Assembly (NCBI RefSeq): GCF_004138205.1
Contig: NZ_RXNQ01000003.1
Span: 1 to 64,000, forward strand
DNA from: Pedobacter sp. SYP-B3415
GTDB taxonomy: Bacteria; Bacteroidota; Bacteroidia; Sphingobacteriales; Sphingobacteriaceae
Length of the DNA: 64,000 bases
Direction: 5' to 3'
Part shown: positions 62,054-64,000 of the stretch, one piece after another
Layout: each line of letters opens with the position of its first letter
How positions within the stretch are numbered: the stretch's first letter is position 1
The notes under the pieces: generated by a model
Told to the model about the DNA's origin: nothing
What the model saw: the letters and a program-made list of their open reading frames with translations, nothing else
The model's database searches: none
Made by a program: the position numbers and the translations under genes

Positions 62054-62596
62054 TTAAGTCTGCGCAGGATGCTTCACATCGTACCATAGCTGCGTCAGGC
62101 CAGAGGGAAAACTGATGCTCTGCTTAAACTCGAGCTCCTGCTCGGGCAATCCGTCTTTAAATAATCTGATTCCCGAACCGAGCAGATGCGGAATAACAGA
62201 CACGATCACCCTGTCGATGAGTTTTTCGCGAAGCAAAGCCGCGACAATTTCGGCTCCACCATCGCAATAGATGTCTTTGCCTTCCTGTGTTTGCAATTCG
62301 CGAACCAGCGCCACCGGATCAGGATGGTATACCGCATGGCCGTCACTTCCGGTCCTGGAAGCTGAGATTACGTAAAGCTTTTTATCAGCATGCATCATTT
62401 CAGGGGAATTGAAGCTCAACACCTTATCAAATGTACGGCGACCCCAGATAACTGTATCGACGCCTGCATTGAAGGCGGCGTAACCATAATCTTCGCCAGC
62501 CCTTTCGACGATGTTTAAAAACTCGATATTGTCATCGTTTTTTGCAATGTAGCCATCAAGGCTCATCGCGATGTAAAGCATAACTTTTCGGCTCAT
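62054..62596 (-). CDS. Dihydrofolate reductase family protein (RibD C-terminal-like)
   Basis: The 180-residue protein begins MSRKVMLYIAMSLDGYIA, the hallmark of RibD_C/YyaP-type reductases, and has GVDTVIWGRRTFDKVLSF and IYCDGGAEIVAALL (nucleotide-binding region). Such proteins use NADPH on pterin- or pyrimidine-like substrates; the actual substrate is unknown. The ATG at 62596 is chosen because a minus-strand TAACTTTA (about 62621-62628) is a plausible -7 box and the longer frame would begin with TTG at its downstream edge. Confidence 0.82.
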   Translation of the reverse strand: MSRKVMLYIAMSLDGYIAKNDDNIEFLNIVERAGEDYGYAAFNAGVDTVIWGRRTFDKVLSFNSPEMMHADKKLYVISASRTGSDGHAVYHPDPVALVRELQTQEGKDIYCDGGAEIVAALLREKLIDRVIVSVIPHLLGSGIRLFKDGLPEQELEFKQSISFPSGLTQLWYDVKHPAQT

Positions 62597-62741
62597 ATGT
62601 GCGGGATCTTTTTTCAATGATAAAGTTAGAAAAATGGCGCCTGCGCCAGGAATCTGTTGAAAACTCTTTCAATCTCCGTACACGGATATAGGAATGATCG
62701 GCAAATCAATCCTTACTGAGCCACACTGGAAGTTTGCAGGC

Positions 62742-63653
62742 TTACTTGTTCAGACCGGCAGGCGGATCTCGCCTGATGGCCGTCAGAATAACCCCGGTCA
62801 CAACCAAAGCGGCCCCGGCGAGCTGCCAGGCACTGATGCGGTCATTAAGCAGTGTGATTGCCAGCAATACACCAATCACCGGATCAAGATTAAGGTAGTT
62901 GCCAACTTTAGCTACAGGAAGACTCTCCAGCGCTTTGTTGTAGAGAAAATAACCAAGAGCGGAGCTGAAGACTCCCAGGTACAGCGTTCCAAACATAAAT
63001 GACGTAGAAAAATTGAGACGCGCCCCGTCTTGAGCCAGTTCAAAACAAGCAGGAACGAATAGTATCGCCGTGCCTATGAAACCACTCAGGCATGTCACCA
63101 TGAATGGATTCAGATGCTTCAGCATGCGTGAAAAGATCGTATACGCTGCCCAGCAAAAAACAGTTGCGAACATAAAAAGGTTGCCCGCCACGCTGTTTTG
63201 CCCATTTCCCGAGCCGGAGAGCAGTGCAACGAATATTACTCCTGTAAAGGACAGCCCAATGCCAGCAATCTGCTGGATGTTCAGGCGTTCTTTCAGGACC
63301 AGGGCGCCGAAAAGCGCAATAAACACAGGAATCGACCCCTGGATCATGGCCGCCGTAGCCGCCGACGAGCGCTGCATGCCGAGATTAAATATAACATAAT
63401 ACAGGCTAACGCCTGATAAGCCCATAAGCGACAGTAACAGCCACTCGCGGCGTGTTAGTTTGCGGATCTGGTAGGTTTTCAGCTTCAGCAAAAACACCGG
63501 TAGCATACATAAACAAGCTACGAGAAAGCGTAGGAAGGCAAAAGTTACTGGAGGTACGTCGTTGACGATCGTTTTGGTAACAACAAATGTGCTTCCCCAG
63601 ATTATGACCAGGAAAATCAGGCTTAACGTCCCTGTTACTTCGCTTTTCTTCAT
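62742..63653 (-). CDS. EamA/DMT family transporter
   Basis: The 303-residue inner-membrane protein has ten hydrophobic helices formed by two EamA repeats, beginning LSLIFLVIIWGSTFVVTKTI and, in the second half, NLFMFATVFCWAAYTIFSRML. Drug/metabolite exporters of this type often export amino acids or metabolites; no specific substrate is visible. The nearest downstream neighbour on this strand is the DHFR-like gene, 145 nt away. Confidence 0.88.
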   Translation of the reverse strand: MKKSEVTGTLSLIFLVIIWGSTFVVTKTIVNDVPPVTFAFLRFLVACLCMLPVFLLKLKTYQIRKLTRREWLLLSLMGLSGVSLYYVIFNLGMQRSSAATAAMIQGSIPVFIALFGALVLKERLNIQQIAGIGLSFTGVIFVALLSGSGNGQNSVAGNLFMFATVFCWAAYTIFSRMLKHLNPFMVTCLSGFIGTAILFVPACFELAQDGARLNFSTSFMFGTLYLGVFSSALGYFLYNKALESLPVAKVGNYLNLDPVIGVLLAITLLNDRISAWQLAGAALVVTGVILTAIRRDPPAGLNK

Positions 63654-64000
63654 AGGTTTCAGCGCGCCCTGCTAACCGCCGTTCGCGCTGCAAGATAAGA
63701 TTTAGGCCGAACTTCAGCGGAGTGTACCGGGATATCGTAACAGGAGACACCCGGTTCATGATCAGTTCTGAAGGGGGACCAGACACCTGACGTTTTACTC
63801 GTCAAAATAAATGATGAAGAGCAAAACAAGACAAACCGCGGCTATCCGGGCAGGCGCATAATGAATCACCCGACGCAGATATCCACATGATATCCGTTCT
63901 GATGCATAAAAAATAACCTGCTGCTGCTCAGCAGACAACTTAATTTTTTGCAGGAAATAAAACAATGTCTTATCGGGCGGTGTTGATAATTTGTGACTGG
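63654..64000. other. Right-end intergenic sequence
   Basis: No complete gene is visible. A short CTGCTG...CAGCAG inverted repeat lies near 63921-63934. An ATG at 63966 opens a frame that runs out of the window after 12 codons; it cannot be judged. Confidence 0.3.

Noticed and set aside
63966..64000. Possible start of a gene at the right edge
   Set aside because: Only 12 codons are present before the window ends, too few to judge.
1..64000. tRNA, rRNA, CRISPR array or complete insertion sequence
   Set aside because: I scanned the intergenic regions for cloverleaf-like sequences, regular spacer arrays and transposase frames and found none that can be supported.

Overview
The window looks like a chromosomal segment from a member of the Bacteroidota, most likely near Sphingobacteriaceae or Chitinophagaceae. 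I infer this from protein-level resemblance, from the Bacteroidota-only families DUF3822 and DACNV, from the fused MurF-Alr enzyme, and from many promoters of the Bacteroidota type (TTTG, about 19 nt, then TAnnTTTG) with very short 5' leaders. No tRNA, rRNA, CRISPR array, phage or complete insertion sequence was found. The gene content is mostly housekeeping.

Layout. 1-6 kb: mnmE, a membrane four-helix-bundle sensor protein, repeat block A, then a DNA helicase co-transcribed with a probable diadenylate cyclase. 6-13 kb: DUF3822-rsmD-coaD, a Nudix hydrolase back to back with pyrE (their start codons overlap), clpB, and a membrane acyltransferase-like protein. 14-20 kb: an MFS exporter, rnz with a STAS protein, purC, repeat block B and phoH. 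20-28 kb: a SAM-cleaving enzyme, two small proteins, serA-serC, trxB, an acyl-CoA carboxylase and sucC. 28-35 kb: repeat block C, ferritin, asnS, a glutamate-synthase-like flavoprotein and a Sua5/YciO protein. 35-42 kb: a complete RND efflux operon behind its own TetR repressor. 42-46 kb: trpDFBA behind an attenuator. 46-50 kb: recR-PLC/GDPD-SDR facing an SSS symporter and a LOG protein. 50-57 kb: a secreted protein, then an overlapping operon of a Tat-type dehydrogenase small subunit, a GMC oxidoreductase, MurF-Alr and DUF502. 57-64 kb: GNAT, SulP, a large multidomain GH43 protein, a DHFR-like reductase and an EamA transporter.

Four points stand out. (1) An unlisted 17-residue leader peptide with three consecutive Trp codons, followed by a terminator hairpin, lies upstream of trpD; it reads as a classical ribosome-mediated attenuator. 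(2) The TetR/RND locus carries perfect 15-bp palindromes of the form TTTAACA-S-TGTTAAA before both tetR and the efflux operon, and a cluster of three half-sites inside the adaptor gene. (3) Three intergenic blocks (about 4 kb in all) are mosaics of shared modules. They include six copies of a ~110-125 bp core whose small hairpin shows a compensatory base-pair change, and a nearly identical 526-bp tandem duplication. (4) A probable c-di-AMP cyclase with an altered active-site motif sits in an operon with a RecD/Pif1-like helicase.
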